The position numbers and the translations under genes were made by a program. Below the pieces are notes generated by a model. The model saw only the letters and a list, made by a program, of their open reading frames with translations. It was not told the origin of the DNA and searched no databases. Positions 34,183 through 42,639 of a stretch of DNA of 64,000 nt are shown here, piece after piece (the first letter of the stretch is position 1; the number at the start of each line of letters is the position of its first letter). Source of the DNA: Actinomyces sp. ZJ308 (GTDB lineage Bacteria > Actinomycetota > Actinomycetes > Actinomycetales > Actinomycetaceae); the NCBI RefSeq assembly GCF_011752065.1, contig NZ_JAAIJY010000001.1:181320-245319 (forward strand), given 5' to 3'.

Positions 34183-34251
34183 CAGGTCTCCTTGAGGTTC
34201 TGGGATCGTGCTACAGTGCGCGATACATCAGACATCATATGACTGGAGGGC
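34183..34251. promoter_or_regulatory. Divergent promoter region of DUF4862 and sialidase genes
   Basis: Seventy base pairs separate the two divergent starts. On the minus strand TATGAT (34234-34239) is a good -10 for the DUF4862 gene; on the plus strand TACAGT at about 34212 may serve the sialidase. ACATCA is directly repeated at 34225 and 34232, and TCATATGA at 34235-34242 is a perfect palindrome. The overlap of -10 and repeats suggests a GntR- or LacI-type operator; the regulator is not in the window. Confidence 0.45.
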
Positions 34252-34332
34252 GTGGTGACGCACCGCTGCGCACGGCGTGACCCGGTCGCAGACAACCGCC
34301 GGAGAGTCGCTCCCGGCACGAGGGACCCGCTC

Positions 34333-36726
34333 ATGCTCTTCGATCTCACCGCATCCGATGCCACCTCGCCGCTGAGCGTCGGCGAGCGAGAGGTCGCCGC
34401 CCTGGCCGCCTGCGAGCGCGGCACGATCCTCCTGGACGTCGCCACCCGCGCCGACGCCACCCTCATCGCACTGACCGGCACCAACGGACGGATCACGTTA
34501 TCCCTGCGTGGGGGCCGCCTCCACGGCGAGCAGGTCCTCGCCGCCGACCGTGCACTGCCGTCTAAGACCGGGGAGGAGGGCGCCGTCGAGCGGCGACTCC
34601 TGGACGCCGAGGACGCCCTGGGCCTGGACGACGGCCGCCCCCACACCATCGCCCTGAGCGTCAACGACACCGGCACCCATCTTTACGCCGACGGCTACGA
34701 GTGCTTCTCCACGACCCTGACCGCCTTCGCCGCCCAGATCGACCTGACCGGCCTGGACATCGACCCCGACGGGATCGCGATGGTGACGCGCCTGGCCGTC
34801 TGGGCCGAGCCGCTCAGCGACCGCGCCGTCGTGGCCCAGTCCCTGGCCGCCACCCCACTGGTCCAGTTCGCCGCCAGTGAGCTCTCCGCCCGCGACGCCT
34901 GCCGCACCGGGGCTCTTGCCACCGGCTCCATCCGGGCCCTGCTGCGCACCCGCGGTCGCGGGCAGGCCGGCACCGTCATCGCCGCCCGCGGCCAGGGCGG
35001 CACCCTGCACCTCGACATCGACGCGCAGGGCCTGATCTACCGGGTCCTGCCTGCTTCCGACTCGCCGGAGACCGAGCCCCTCATCGAGGTACGCGCCCCG
35101 GGCCACTGGGACGAGGGGACCTGGCACGACGTCGTCGTCACCTCGGGGCGCGGAGCGGTGGAGATCCACGTCGACGGCTACCAGGTCGCCCACGCCCCCG
35201 GCGAGGCCTTCCTGGCCGACATCGCGCCGGTGGCCCGCGTGGTCGTGGGCGCCGATCTCGACGGCAAACGGCTCTTCGGCGAGGCCCAGACCGCCATGGT
35301 CTACGACGCCGCCCTGACCGACGCGCAGATCAAGCGCCTGGCCGGAGTCGAGCCGCTGCCCACCCGCGCCCTGTTCGACACCGGCTACCACGGGGCCCTG
35401 TCCTACCGGATCCCCTCACTGCTCACCCTGGACAGCGGCGTCGTCCTGGCCGGCGCCGACCAGAGAGTCTCCATCCCCAACGACGCCCCCAACAACATCA
35501 ACCTCGTCATGCGCCGCAGCCTCGACGGCGGCGCCACCTGGGAGGAGATGCGCACCCTCCTGTCCCTGCCGGGCACGGGGGCGCTCGGTGCCTCCCTCAT
35601 CGACTCCGTCCTGGTCCAGGACCGCTCCACCGGACGCGTCATCTGCCTGGTCGACCAGTTCCCCGGCGGCATCGGCCAGCCCAACGCCGCCGTCGGCACC
35701 GGTTTCGACGCCCAGGGACGCCGCCGGCTGCACAACCGCGCCGGCGAGCTGTTCGCCGTCGAGCCCGACGGCACTGTGGTGACCGATGACGGCGAGCCCA
35801 CCGGATACCGCGTCGCCATGCGCGATGACGACGTCACCGGCGCCCGCACCGGTGACGTCCTCCTGAACGGCGAGGCGGCCGGCAGCATCTACCTCGCCTA
35901 CGAGCAGGCCCCCGAGGACTGCCTCTTCCAGCACCGCAGCTCCCACCTGCTCATGATCACCTCCGACGACGACGGCGCCACCTGGTCCGAGCCGATCGAC
36001 ATCACCGCCCAGGTCAAGGCCGACTGGATGTGCTTCCTGGGAACCGGCCCCGGCAACGCCATCCAGCTGACCGGCCCGGAGCACGCCGGGCGCCTCCTCG
36101 TGCCCGTCTACTACAGCCATGAGGCCGGAGGCACCGGCTTCCTGTCCTGCGCCGTCATCCACTCCGACGACGGCGGGGCCACCTGGAGCCTGGGTGCCTC
36201 ACCCAACGACGGTCGCGAGGTCCTGGGCGCCGTCGTCTCCTCCCGGGACCTGGCCGACGAGCGGGCCAGCCTGTACGAGTCCGTCCTGGTCGAGGGCGCC
36301 GACGGCGCCGTGCACGTGTGGGCCCGCAACCAGCACCCCTCGGGGCGGGTCGCCCACGCCGTCTCCCGGGACGGGGGCGCCACCTGGGGCGAGGTCGACT
36401 ATGACGCCCAGCTCACCGAGATCTTCTCCCAGCCCAACGCCATCGCCGTCACCGGCGCCGGTGGATCGAGCGGCAAGAGCATCGTCTTCGCCAACGCCTC
36501 CCGGATGCTGCCCTTCCGCGGCTGCGGCGTCATGCGGCTCAGCCACGACGACGGCGCCACCTGGCCCCACAACCGGGTCATCAACCCGCGCCACTACGTC
36601 TATCAGTGCATGACCCAGCTGCCCGGCGGCGACATCGCCCTGCTGTGGGAGCGCGAGTGGCAGGGGCTGTTCCTCACCACGGTGCCGCTGACCTGGCTGA
36701 CGAGCTCGCGCTCAACGATCTCCTGA
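34333..36726 (+). CDS. Exo-alpha-sialidase (GH33) with LamG-like domain, no signal peptide
   Basis: About 797 residues from ATG 34333 (in-frame GTGs at 34252 and 34255 would add 27 or 26). The N-terminal third has two LamG-like beta-sandwich segments (for example GTWHDVVVTSGRGAVEIHVDG). The catalytic propeller starts with the FRIP-like YRIPSLLTLDSG near 385 (numbered from 34252) and has five Asp-boxes: SLDGGATW, SDDDGATW, SDDGGATW, SRDGGATW and SHDDGATW. It should release terminal sialic acid from glycans. No signal peptide, wall anchor or membrane helix was seen, unlike the secreted Actinomyces NanH. The GH42 gene follows 63 bp downstream. Confidence 0.9.
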   Translation: MLFDLTASDATSPLSVGEREVAALAACERGTILLDVATRADATLIALTGTNGRITLSLRGGRLHGEQVLAADRALPSKTGEEGAVERRLLDAEDALGLDDGRPHTIALSVNDTGTHLYADGYECFSTTLTAFAAQIDLTGLDIDPDGIAMVTRLAVWAEPLSDRAVVAQSLAATPLVQFAASELSARDACRTGALATGSIRALLRTRGRGQAGTVIAARGQGGTLHLDIDAQGLIYRVLPASDSPETEPLIEVRAPGHWDEGTWHDVVVTSGRGAVEIHVDGYQVAHAPGEAFLADIAPVARVVVGADLDGKRLFGEAQTAMVYDAALTDAQIKRLAGVEPLPTRALFDTGYHGALSYRIPSLLTLDSGVVLAGADQRVSIPNDAPNNINLVMRRSLDGGATWEEMRTLLSLPGTGALGASLIDSVLVQDRSTGRVICLVDQFPGGIGQPNAAVGTGFDAQGRRRLHNRAGELFAVEPDGTVVTDDGEPTGYRVAMRDDDVTGARTGDVLLNGEAAGSIYLAYEQAPEDCLFQHRSSHLLMITSDDDGATWSEPIDITAQVKADWMCFLGTGPGNAIQLTGPEHAGRLLVPVYYSHEAGGTGFLSCAVIHSDDGGATWSLGASPNDGREVLGAVVSSRDLADERASLYESVLVEGADGAVHVWARNQHPSGRVAHAVSRDGGATWGEVDYDAQLTEIFSQPNAIAVTGAGGSSGKSIVFANASRMLPFRGCGVMRLSHDDGATWPHNRVINPRHYVYQCMTQLPGGDIALLWEREWQGLFLTTVPLTWLTSSRSTIS

Positions 36727-36788
36727 GTCCCGCTCGCGGTTGCTCGATCCGGGCGCCGGCGGGGCTGGGTGTAGGGGACAATCACCCC

Positions 36789-39074
36789 ATGACCAGCCCC
36801 ACGCCCGCAGTCTCTGCCACACCCCCTGCCACAGCCTCCACGCACCAGCCCGAGCAGACTCCTGCACCTGACGCAGCCGAGCGCCGCCAGCCCCATGAGC
36901 TGCTGGGGCTGGCCGGCCCCGCCTACGGCGGCGACTACAACCCCGAGCAGTGGGACGAGGCCACCTTCGCCGAGGACCTCGCGCTCATGGCCGAGGCGGG
37001 CGTCAACCTGGTCTCCCTGGGGATCTTCTCCTGGGCGCGCCTCGAGCCGCGCGAGGGGGTCTACGAGCTCGACTGGCTCGTGGAGGTCGTAGACCGCCTC
37101 CACGACGCCGGTATCGCCGTCGACCTGGCCACCGCCACCGCCTCGCCGCCGGCCTGGATGGCGGCCGATCACCCCGAGTCCCTGCCGATGAGCGCCGACG
37201 GCGTGCGCCTGGGCTTCGGCTCGCGCCAGCAGTACTGCCCCAGCTCGGCCGTCTACCGGGAGCGCTGCGCCGCCCTGGCCCGGGCCCTGGCCGAGCGCCT
37301 GGGCGACCACCCCGGCGTCGTCATGTGGCACATCGGCAACGAGTACGGCTGCCACACCGCCGAGTGCTTCTGCCCCGCCTGCGCCCAGGCCTTCCGGACC
37401 TGGCTGGAGGACCGCTACGGCGACGTCGAGCACCTCAACGCCGCCTGGGGCACCGACTTCTGGTCCCAGCGCTACACGAGCCTGGAACAGGTCTGTCCGC
37501 CCGCGGCCATGCCCACCTTCCACAACCCCGCCCAGCTCCTGGACTGGAGGCGCTTCAGCGACCACCAGCTGCGCAGCCTCATGGAGACCGAGGCCCGCGT
37601 CCTGCGTGAGCACTCCAGCCGGCCGATCACCACCAACTTCATGGGCGACTTCCCGGCCACCGACTACTGGCGCTGGGCCAAGGCGCTCGACGTCATCTCC
37701 GACGACTCCTATCCCGACCCCGCCGATGAGGCCGCTGCCCACGAGGTCGCCTGGGCCGGTGACCTCATGCGGGGCCTGGCCGGCGGGCGCCCCTGGATCC
37801 TCATGGAGCAGGCGCCCAGCGCCGTCCAGTGGCGCGGGCGCAACTCGCCCAAGCGCCCCGGCCAGTTCCTCCTGTGGTCGCTGGCCCGCGTGGCCCACGG
37901 CGCCGACGGGATCCTGCAGTTCCAGTGGCGCCAGTCGCGCCAGGGCGCCGAGACCTTCCACTCCGGCATGGTTCCCCACGCCGGGCGCGCCAGCCGCACC
38001 TGGGACGAAGTGGTGGCCACCGGGCGGGCGCTGAAGCGGCTCGGACCGGTCCTGGGGGAGCCGGTGCACGCGCAGGTGGCCGTCGTCCTGGACTGGGACA
38101 GCCAGTGGGCCATGAGCTCGGCCATCGGTCCGGTCGAGTTCGGTGAGCGCTTCGAGGCGGCCCGTGCCTGGCACCGCAGCCTGTGGGAGGCCGGGATCGC
38201 CACCGACATCATCCCGGCGGCCGCCGATCCGGGCGCGGAGCAGGCCGACTACCGTCTCATCATCGTTCCCGCGATCTTCATCGACTACCCCGGGCTCGCC
38301 CGGCGCCTGGAGCGGGCCACAGCCTCGGGCGCCCAGGTCGTGGTGGTCGGCCCCACCGGGGTCGTCGACGAGAACGGGGGCGCGGTCCTGGGCGGTTACC
38401 TGGGATCCCTGCGGCCGCTGCTCGGGGTGCGGGTCACCGACCACGCCGCCCTGAGCGGCCCGGTGGGGCAGGCCGATCCGAGAGACACGCTCGTCAACCG
38501 TCTCAGCCGCGACGTCGGAGTGCCCGCCGCCGAGACCTGGACAGGCCTGGAAGCGGTCAGTGAGTCGCTGCGCCGCGTCCTGGACCAGCTGGGCTCACCC
38601 GCCCCCGACCTGCGTGCGGGAGGCTGGGCCGAGGAGGTTCGTGTCGATGAGGCGCCCGACGTCGTCGAGGTCGACCAGGGCGGGGAGCCGGCCCAGGTGG
38701 TGGCCGTCTTCGACGGCCGTGGCGGGGGAGCGGACCTGATCGGGCTGCCCGCCGTCACGAGGCGCCCGGTCGCCGGCTCCGGCGCCGCCTGGTACGTGGC
38801 CGCCGACCTCGACGCACTCAGCCGGGCCGCCCTGCTGAGGCTGGTGTGCGCTCACGCCCGGGTGCGGCCGGTCGTCGCCGACCTGCCCGACGGCGTCGAG
38901 GCCCAGCGGCGCGGAGAGATCCTCTTCCTGCTCAACCACGGCGACCGGGCCGCCGAGGTGGCCGGAGTCGTGGGCACCGACCTGCTCAGCGGTGAGGCGT
39001 GCACGGGCCACGTGGTCCTGGCCCCGCGCTCAGGGCTCGTGGTGCGCGAGAACACGCAGCCCGGTTCCGTCTGA
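36789..39074 (+). CDS. Beta-galactosidase, glycoside hydrolase family 42
   Basis: A 761-residue GH42 enzyme. The catalytic TIM barrel starts at GGDYNPEQWDE and holds the acid/base Glu185 in WHIGNEYG and the nucleophile Glu340 in WILMEQAPSAVQW. GH42 zinc-cluster cysteines occur in CHTAECFCPAC. The trimerisation domain and a C-terminal beta domain follow. It hydrolyses terminal beta-galactosides; with the sialidase upstream this suits stepwise removal of sialic acid then galactose from glycans. No signal peptide, so it is probably cytoplasmic and acts on imported sugars. Start ATG 36789 is chosen because the upstream extension overlaps the sialidase. Confidence 0.93.
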   Translation: MTSPTPAVSATPPATASTHQPEQTPAPDAAERRQPHELLGLAGPAYGGDYNPEQWDEATFAEDLALMAEAGVNLVSLGIFSWARLEPREGVYELDWLVEVVDRLHDAGIAVDLATATASPPAWMAADHPESLPMSADGVRLGFGSRQQYCPSSAVYRERCAALARALAERLGDHPGVVMWHIGNEYGCHTAECFCPACAQAFRTWLEDRYGDVEHLNAAWGTDFWSQRYTSLEQVCPPAAMPTFHNPAQLLDWRRFSDHQLRSLMETEARVLREHSSRPITTNFMGDFPATDYWRWAKALDVISDDSYPDPADEAAAHEVAWAGDLMRGLAGGRPWILMEQAPSAVQWRGRNSPKRPGQFLLWSLARVAHGADGILQFQWRQSRQGAETFHSGMVPHAGRASRTWDEVVATGRALKRLGPVLGEPVHAQVAVVLDWDSQWAMSSAIGPVEFGERFEAARAWHRSLWEAGIATDIIPAAADPGAEQADYRLIIVPAIFIDYPGLARRLERATASGAQVVVVGPTGVVDENGGAVLGGYLGSLRPLLGVRVTDHAALSGPVGQADPRDTLVNRLSRDVGVPAAETWTGLEAVSESLRRVLDQLGSPAPDLRAGGWAEEVRVDEAPDVVEVDQGGEPAQVVAVFDGRGGGADLIGLPAVTRRPVAGSGAAWYVAADLDALSRAALLRLVCAHARVRPVVADLPDGVEAQRRGEILFLLNHGDRAAEVAGVVGTDLLSGEACTGHVVLAPRSGLVVRENTQPGSV

Positions 39075-39163
39075 GGGGCTGAGGCTTCTCGTGCCGGAGA
39101 CGTTGGTGGCGTAGCCTCATGGTCGTAGAGACCAAACCGATACCCCTGGCAAGGAGCCTCATC

Positions 39164-40249
39164 GTGTCCCGTCCTCTCTCCCGTGGGCCGCAGTTCGACG
39201 ACGCCGAGGCGGATGAAACCGTCGACCGCGCCGGCCATGTTGATCGTGGACGGCCCACCGAGCGGATCGACCTCGCACAGGCCGAGGCGCAGACGGGCGC
39301 GACGGAGGCGATCGCCATGCCGCCGGGAGGTGAGGGGTGGGGCTACCTGCCGCCGTCGACGTCGACCCCTCAGCTGGCCGCCTCACCGGACCAGCGCAGC
39401 CAGTACACCCAGGTCCTTCAGCCCATGCCGGCCGCGCCGCAGACGATGGCCATGCCGGCGCAGGCGGTCTACCCGACCGAGCCGGCGCAGCAGGTGCAGC
39501 CGGTCTACGTCAACCCCGAGCCCGCCCGACCCGCGGCCTCACAGGTGCCCGTTCAGCAGACCTGGACTGAGCCCGAGCCCGAGCCCGAGCGGCCGGTGGA
39601 TCTTCCCCGCCCGCCCAAGCGCCGTCGCACAGCCGCGCTACCAGTGGGGACGATCATGGTGCTCGTGGCCTCCGGGCTCCTGGGATGGGGGACGTACACC
39701 CTCCTGACCACGCTCCACGTCTTCGAGATCATCTCGAGCCAGACCTGGACGCCGAACTGGACCGCGATCGGCGCGATCGGCGGCGGTGCGCTGCTGGCCT
39801 TCATCGCCTTCTTCGTGGCGTGCACGGCTCTGGCTCGGGCCAAGCCGAAGGCTCCGGCGGCGCTGCTGGTCCTGGCCGCGTTGTTCCTGCCGGCGGTGGC
39901 AACGGGGGCGGGCATCTACTACGGCGCGGGCGTGCTCAAGACGCAGACCATGGCTGAGGCGGAGAACTTCGCCGGTCAGCTCAATGTCGGCAACATCGGC
40001 GACATCGACCAGGTTCTCAGCTCCTTGCAGTCCGGAGTCTCCTTCCCCGGACGAGAGGACATCATCAGTGTCCTCAACACGGTCAAGGACAAGGCCGCCC
40101 AGCAGGGCGTTGATGTGTCGGGCGGAGCCGACCAGTCCGGCGACCAGCAGGGAGGCACCCAGGACGGCGCCGGTCAGGGGGACGGTGATGTCCAGCAGGG
40201 TGACGGCCAGCAGGACGATGGTGAGCAGGCCGGCAGCGAAGGCGAGTAG
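39164..40249 (+). CDS. Unknown membrane protein with disordered termini
   Basis: A 361-residue protein from GTG 39164, with AAGGAG 7 bp before it. The first 150 residues are disordered and rich in Pro, Gln and Ala. There are three hydrophobic segments (GTIMVLVASGLLGWGTY, WTAIGAIGGGALLAFIAFFV and APAALLVLAALFLPAVATGA), then an extracytoplasmic part with IGDIDQVLSSLQSGVSFPGR and a Gln/Gly/Asp-rich tail. No family was recognised. It is read in the same direction as the next membrane-protein gene after a gap of 166 bp. Confidence 0.65.
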   Translation: MSRPLSRGPQFDDAEADETVDRAGHVDRGRPTERIDLAQAEAQTGATEAIAMPPGGEGWGYLPPSTSTPQLAASPDQRSQYTQVLQPMPAAPQTMAMPAQAVYPTEPAQQVQPVYVNPEPARPAASQVPVQQTWTEPEPEPERPVDLPRPPKRRRTAALPVGTIMVLVASGLLGWGTYTLLTTLHVFEIISSQTWTPNWTAIGAIGGGALLAFIAFFVACTALARAKPKAPAALLVLAALFLPAVATGAGIYYGAGVLKTQTMAEAENFAGQLNVGNIGDIDQVLSSLQSGVSFPGREDIISVLNTVKDKAAQQGVDVSGGADQSGDQQGGTQDGAGQGDGDVQQGDGQQDDGEQAGSEGE

Positions 40250-40311
40250 GGCGTTCGGCGCATTGATCTCAGCCGTGTAGCTGCGCAGTTGCAGGCGCCT
40301 CGGGTCGGACC

Positions 40312-40331
40312 TGGTCAGATATGGTCAGATA
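40312..40331. repeat. 10-bp direct repeat upstream of the second membrane-protein gene
   Basis: TGGTCAGATA occurs twice in direct contact (40312-40321 and 40322-40331), about 85 bp before the GTG at 40416. Exact 10-bp spacing suits a regulator binding site, but a simple duplication is also possible. Confidence 0.4.
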
Positions 40332-40415
40332 TTAAGACGTCGTCTCGAAACAGGCGTGCGGCTGAATTCGATGGGGTAGAACTGCCGTGATCGATTCCCT
40401 ATCGAAGGCAGCCCT

Positions 40416-42242
40416 GTGTCCAACAGCAGTTTTCCTCCCGATCCTTCTTCCGCAGACGGCGGGGCCCAGGCTCCAGGAGATGGCGGGAATCCGCCTGCTT
40501 CCAGCGGTGTCCCCGTACCCCCGCCCCCGATGACGTCAGGGCCGGAGACTGGTAGCTTTCCCGCCATCCCGGTCCCGCCTCCACCGAGCGCATCGGCGTC
40601 TGAGCTCCCGACTCCCGCACCGGTTCCGCCGCCGAGCGAGGTCCCGGCCCCGCCGCCGAACGCGACCAAGGCTCCTGCGCCCCCGAGGGCTGACGCCGAG
40701 CCCGTGGCCGCCCCGCAGACTATGGCTGTACCGGCCGTCGGAGCCCCCGCTCCTGGGGCGCCGATGCCTCAGGGACAGGTCGGGACCGCGCAGCCCTGGC
40801 AGGTCGGGCAGCCCTCGGCCATGGCGCAGACCTTCACCGCGTGGTTCCGTGCCCCGGGCCTGACGTCAACGGCCCTGACTCTCGCTGTCGTACTTGGATC
40901 CGCTGCCGTCAGCGCGATCCTCACGCTTGTGGCCATCACGACCGCGGATACGTCCGACACGTTCCCGACGACCTTCTCCATGCTGCCGCTGCTCATGGGG
41001 TGGAGCCTGGGCGGACAGTTCGCTCTGACCGGTTCAACCTCCTATGAGACGGTCACCCTGACCTTCACACTGCTTCCGATGGGCGCGCTCACCGCGGCCG
41101 CGATCGGGGTGTATCTGATAGCGCGCCGTCGTACCGCGGTCGACGGATCGGCGGCTCCACCTGTGCCGACGCTGGCAAGGGCCGGAGCTGAGGCCTTCGC
41201 CGTCGCGCTGCTCGCCTGCCTGGTGACGGCCCCGTTCTCCTTGAGCACCAAGATGCTGGGGCTGAAGCGGGTCGTGGTCTCCTCCTCCCCGCTCATGACG
41301 ATCCTACTGGTGACTGTTGTGGTCTTCGCGGCACTGGTGGTGGCCCGCAGTGGCGGGCAGCTGCTTGAACGGCTACCGGTTCCCCTGGTGCAGGTCGGTC
41401 GGGAGCTGGGTGCCCTGGGCGTCGCACTCGGTGTCGTCCTCGGGGTCTTCGTCATCATCGCCTACATCGGAGCGGTCCTCTCTCAAGGGTCGGGGGTCTC
41501 CTCGATCCTCCTGCTACCGGTCCTGCTTCCGAACCTGGTGCTCGTCGCGCTGGGCCTGGGCTCCTTGGGAGGCCTGACTGCGGACACCGCTCAGGCCATG
41601 GACCTGGCCTACTACATGCCGTCCTTGGGCGGTGAGAAAGGCGGCGACGCCTACGCCTGGACCTGGTTCGGCAGCTGGTCGATTCTGCTGTTCGTGGCCA
41701 TGATCGTCGCGATCGTGGCAGCGGCCGTGCGTGTGGGTGTCAGGCGTGGCCGCGCTGGTCGGGTCGAGTGGCAGCGCACCTGGCAGCTCCCGCTCGTGTC
41801 CCTCGTTGTCGGGGCCATCGCCTTCTACGGTCTGCTGCCACTGCGGTTCTCAGGCAGTGACGTCCCGCTGCGCTCCTCGAGCGCGGAGGCCGCTCGTCAG
41901 CTCTCCTACGGCATCCAGCCCAATGCGCTGACCTTCATCATGGTCGGGATCGTCGTGGCAGCCATCTCCGTTCTGGCGGAGCTGCTCCCCATGCGGATCC
42001 ACTCCGCCTTCCCCGCCGTGCTGCAGCTGGCCGGTGGGAAGAAGGCCAGTGCCGCCTGGCTGGCCGGCACCTCGAGCAGTCAGGCGGGAACGCCGTCGGC
42101 CCAGCAGTGGGTCTACGGCACCGACCCGGCCACGGGGGCCAGTACCGCCACTGACACGGCCACCGGCGCGGTCTTCTCGATGGATCCGGCCACCGGACAG
42201 TGGGTGGAGACCCGGCCGGCGGGCTGGGGAGATGGAAGGTGA
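40416..42242 (+). CDS. Unknown multi-pass membrane protein
   Basis: A 608-residue protein starting at GTG 40416. A Pro-rich disordered N-terminus (about 140 residues) precedes roughly ten hydrophobic helices, for example STALTLAVVLGSAAVSAILT and MTILLVTVVVFAALVVARSG, spread over residues 145-530. The C-terminus is Ser/Thr/Gly-rich with two related units (WVYGTDPATGAS and VFSMDPATGQWVE). No Walker motif or known transporter signature was found. Its stop overlaps the start codon of a short, broken gene (GTGA), so the two were once translationally coupled. Confidence 0.6.
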   Translation: MSNSSFPPDPSSADGGAQAPGDGGNPPASSGVPVPPPPMTSGPETGSFPAIPVPPPPSASASELPTPAPVPPPSEVPAPPPNATKAPAPPRADAEPVAAPQTMAVPAVGAPAPGAPMPQGQVGTAQPWQVGQPSAMAQTFTAWFRAPGLTSTALTLAVVLGSAAVSAILTLVAITTADTSDTFPTTFSMLPLLMGWSLGGQFALTGSTSYETVTLTFTLLPMGALTAAAIGVYLIARRRTAVDGSAAPPVPTLARAGAEAFAVALLACLVTAPFSLSTKMLGLKRVVVSSSPLMTILLVTVVVFAALVVARSGGQLLERLPVPLVQVGRELGALGVALGVVLGVFVIIAYIGAVLSQGSGVSSILLLPVLLPNLVLVALGLGSLGGLTADTAQAMDLAYYMPSLGGEKGGDAYAWTWFGSWSILLFVAMIVAIVAAAVRVGVRRGRAGRVEWQRTWQLPLVSLVVGAIAFYGLLPLRFSGSDVPLRSSSAEAARQLSYGIQPNALTFIMVGIVVAAISVLAELLPMRIHSAFPAVLQLAGGKKASAAWLAGTSSSQAGTPSAQQWVYGTDPATGASTATDTATGAVFSMDPATGQWVETRPAGWGDGR

Positions 42243-42614
42243 GTAACGCGCTGGTGGTGCTCGTCAGCTCCAGCGCTGAACCGCTCTCCTCACTCAAGAT
42301 AGGTGGTACGAGAATCGATCTGCCCGAGAAGTAAGGACTCGGCCATTTCCAGCAGCACGTCGAGAACCTCCCGGCAGCCCGGTTCTCCGAGGACGGTGAC
42401 GGTCTGACGCTCACGTCTGATGAGATCAGTGTCTCCGGGACGCCCAAGCCCTCAACCTTCGAGAAGAATCCCACCTCTCGGAAGGCGAGGTTCACCTTCT
42501 CGGGGAAGGTGGAGTGGTCGAAGGACTCCGACGGGCCCACCGTCACGATTGAGTCCTCCGGCGGCGTCCACTGGGGCGGCCGACCGGCACCGGCCAGTGG
42601 GGCGGCACCGGTGA
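42239..42614 (+). pseudogene. Gene disrupted by an in-frame TAA, product unknown
   Basis: A frame starting at GTG 42239 overlaps the previous stop as GTGA. It reads VSNALVVLVSSSAEPLSSLK to residue 31, then meets TAA at 42332-42334, then continues in the same frame for about 90 codons with strong coding bias (about 86 percent G or C in third positions): RFSEDGDGLTLTSDE, SRKARFTFSGKVEWSKDSDG and TVTIESSGGVHWGG. The product resembles no family I recognise. It is most simply a recent nonsense mutation; a sequencing error is possible. The 3' end near 42614 is uncertain. Confidence 0.55.
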
Positions 42615-42639
42615 GAGGACGTGTTCGCGGCGCGTCGCC

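Noticed and set aside
34252..34332. 27-residue N-terminal extension of the sialidase from GTG 34252 as a signal peptide
   Set aside because: The extension is Arg-rich with no hydrophobic core, so it is not a signal peptide. It may still be translated, and the start remains uncertain.
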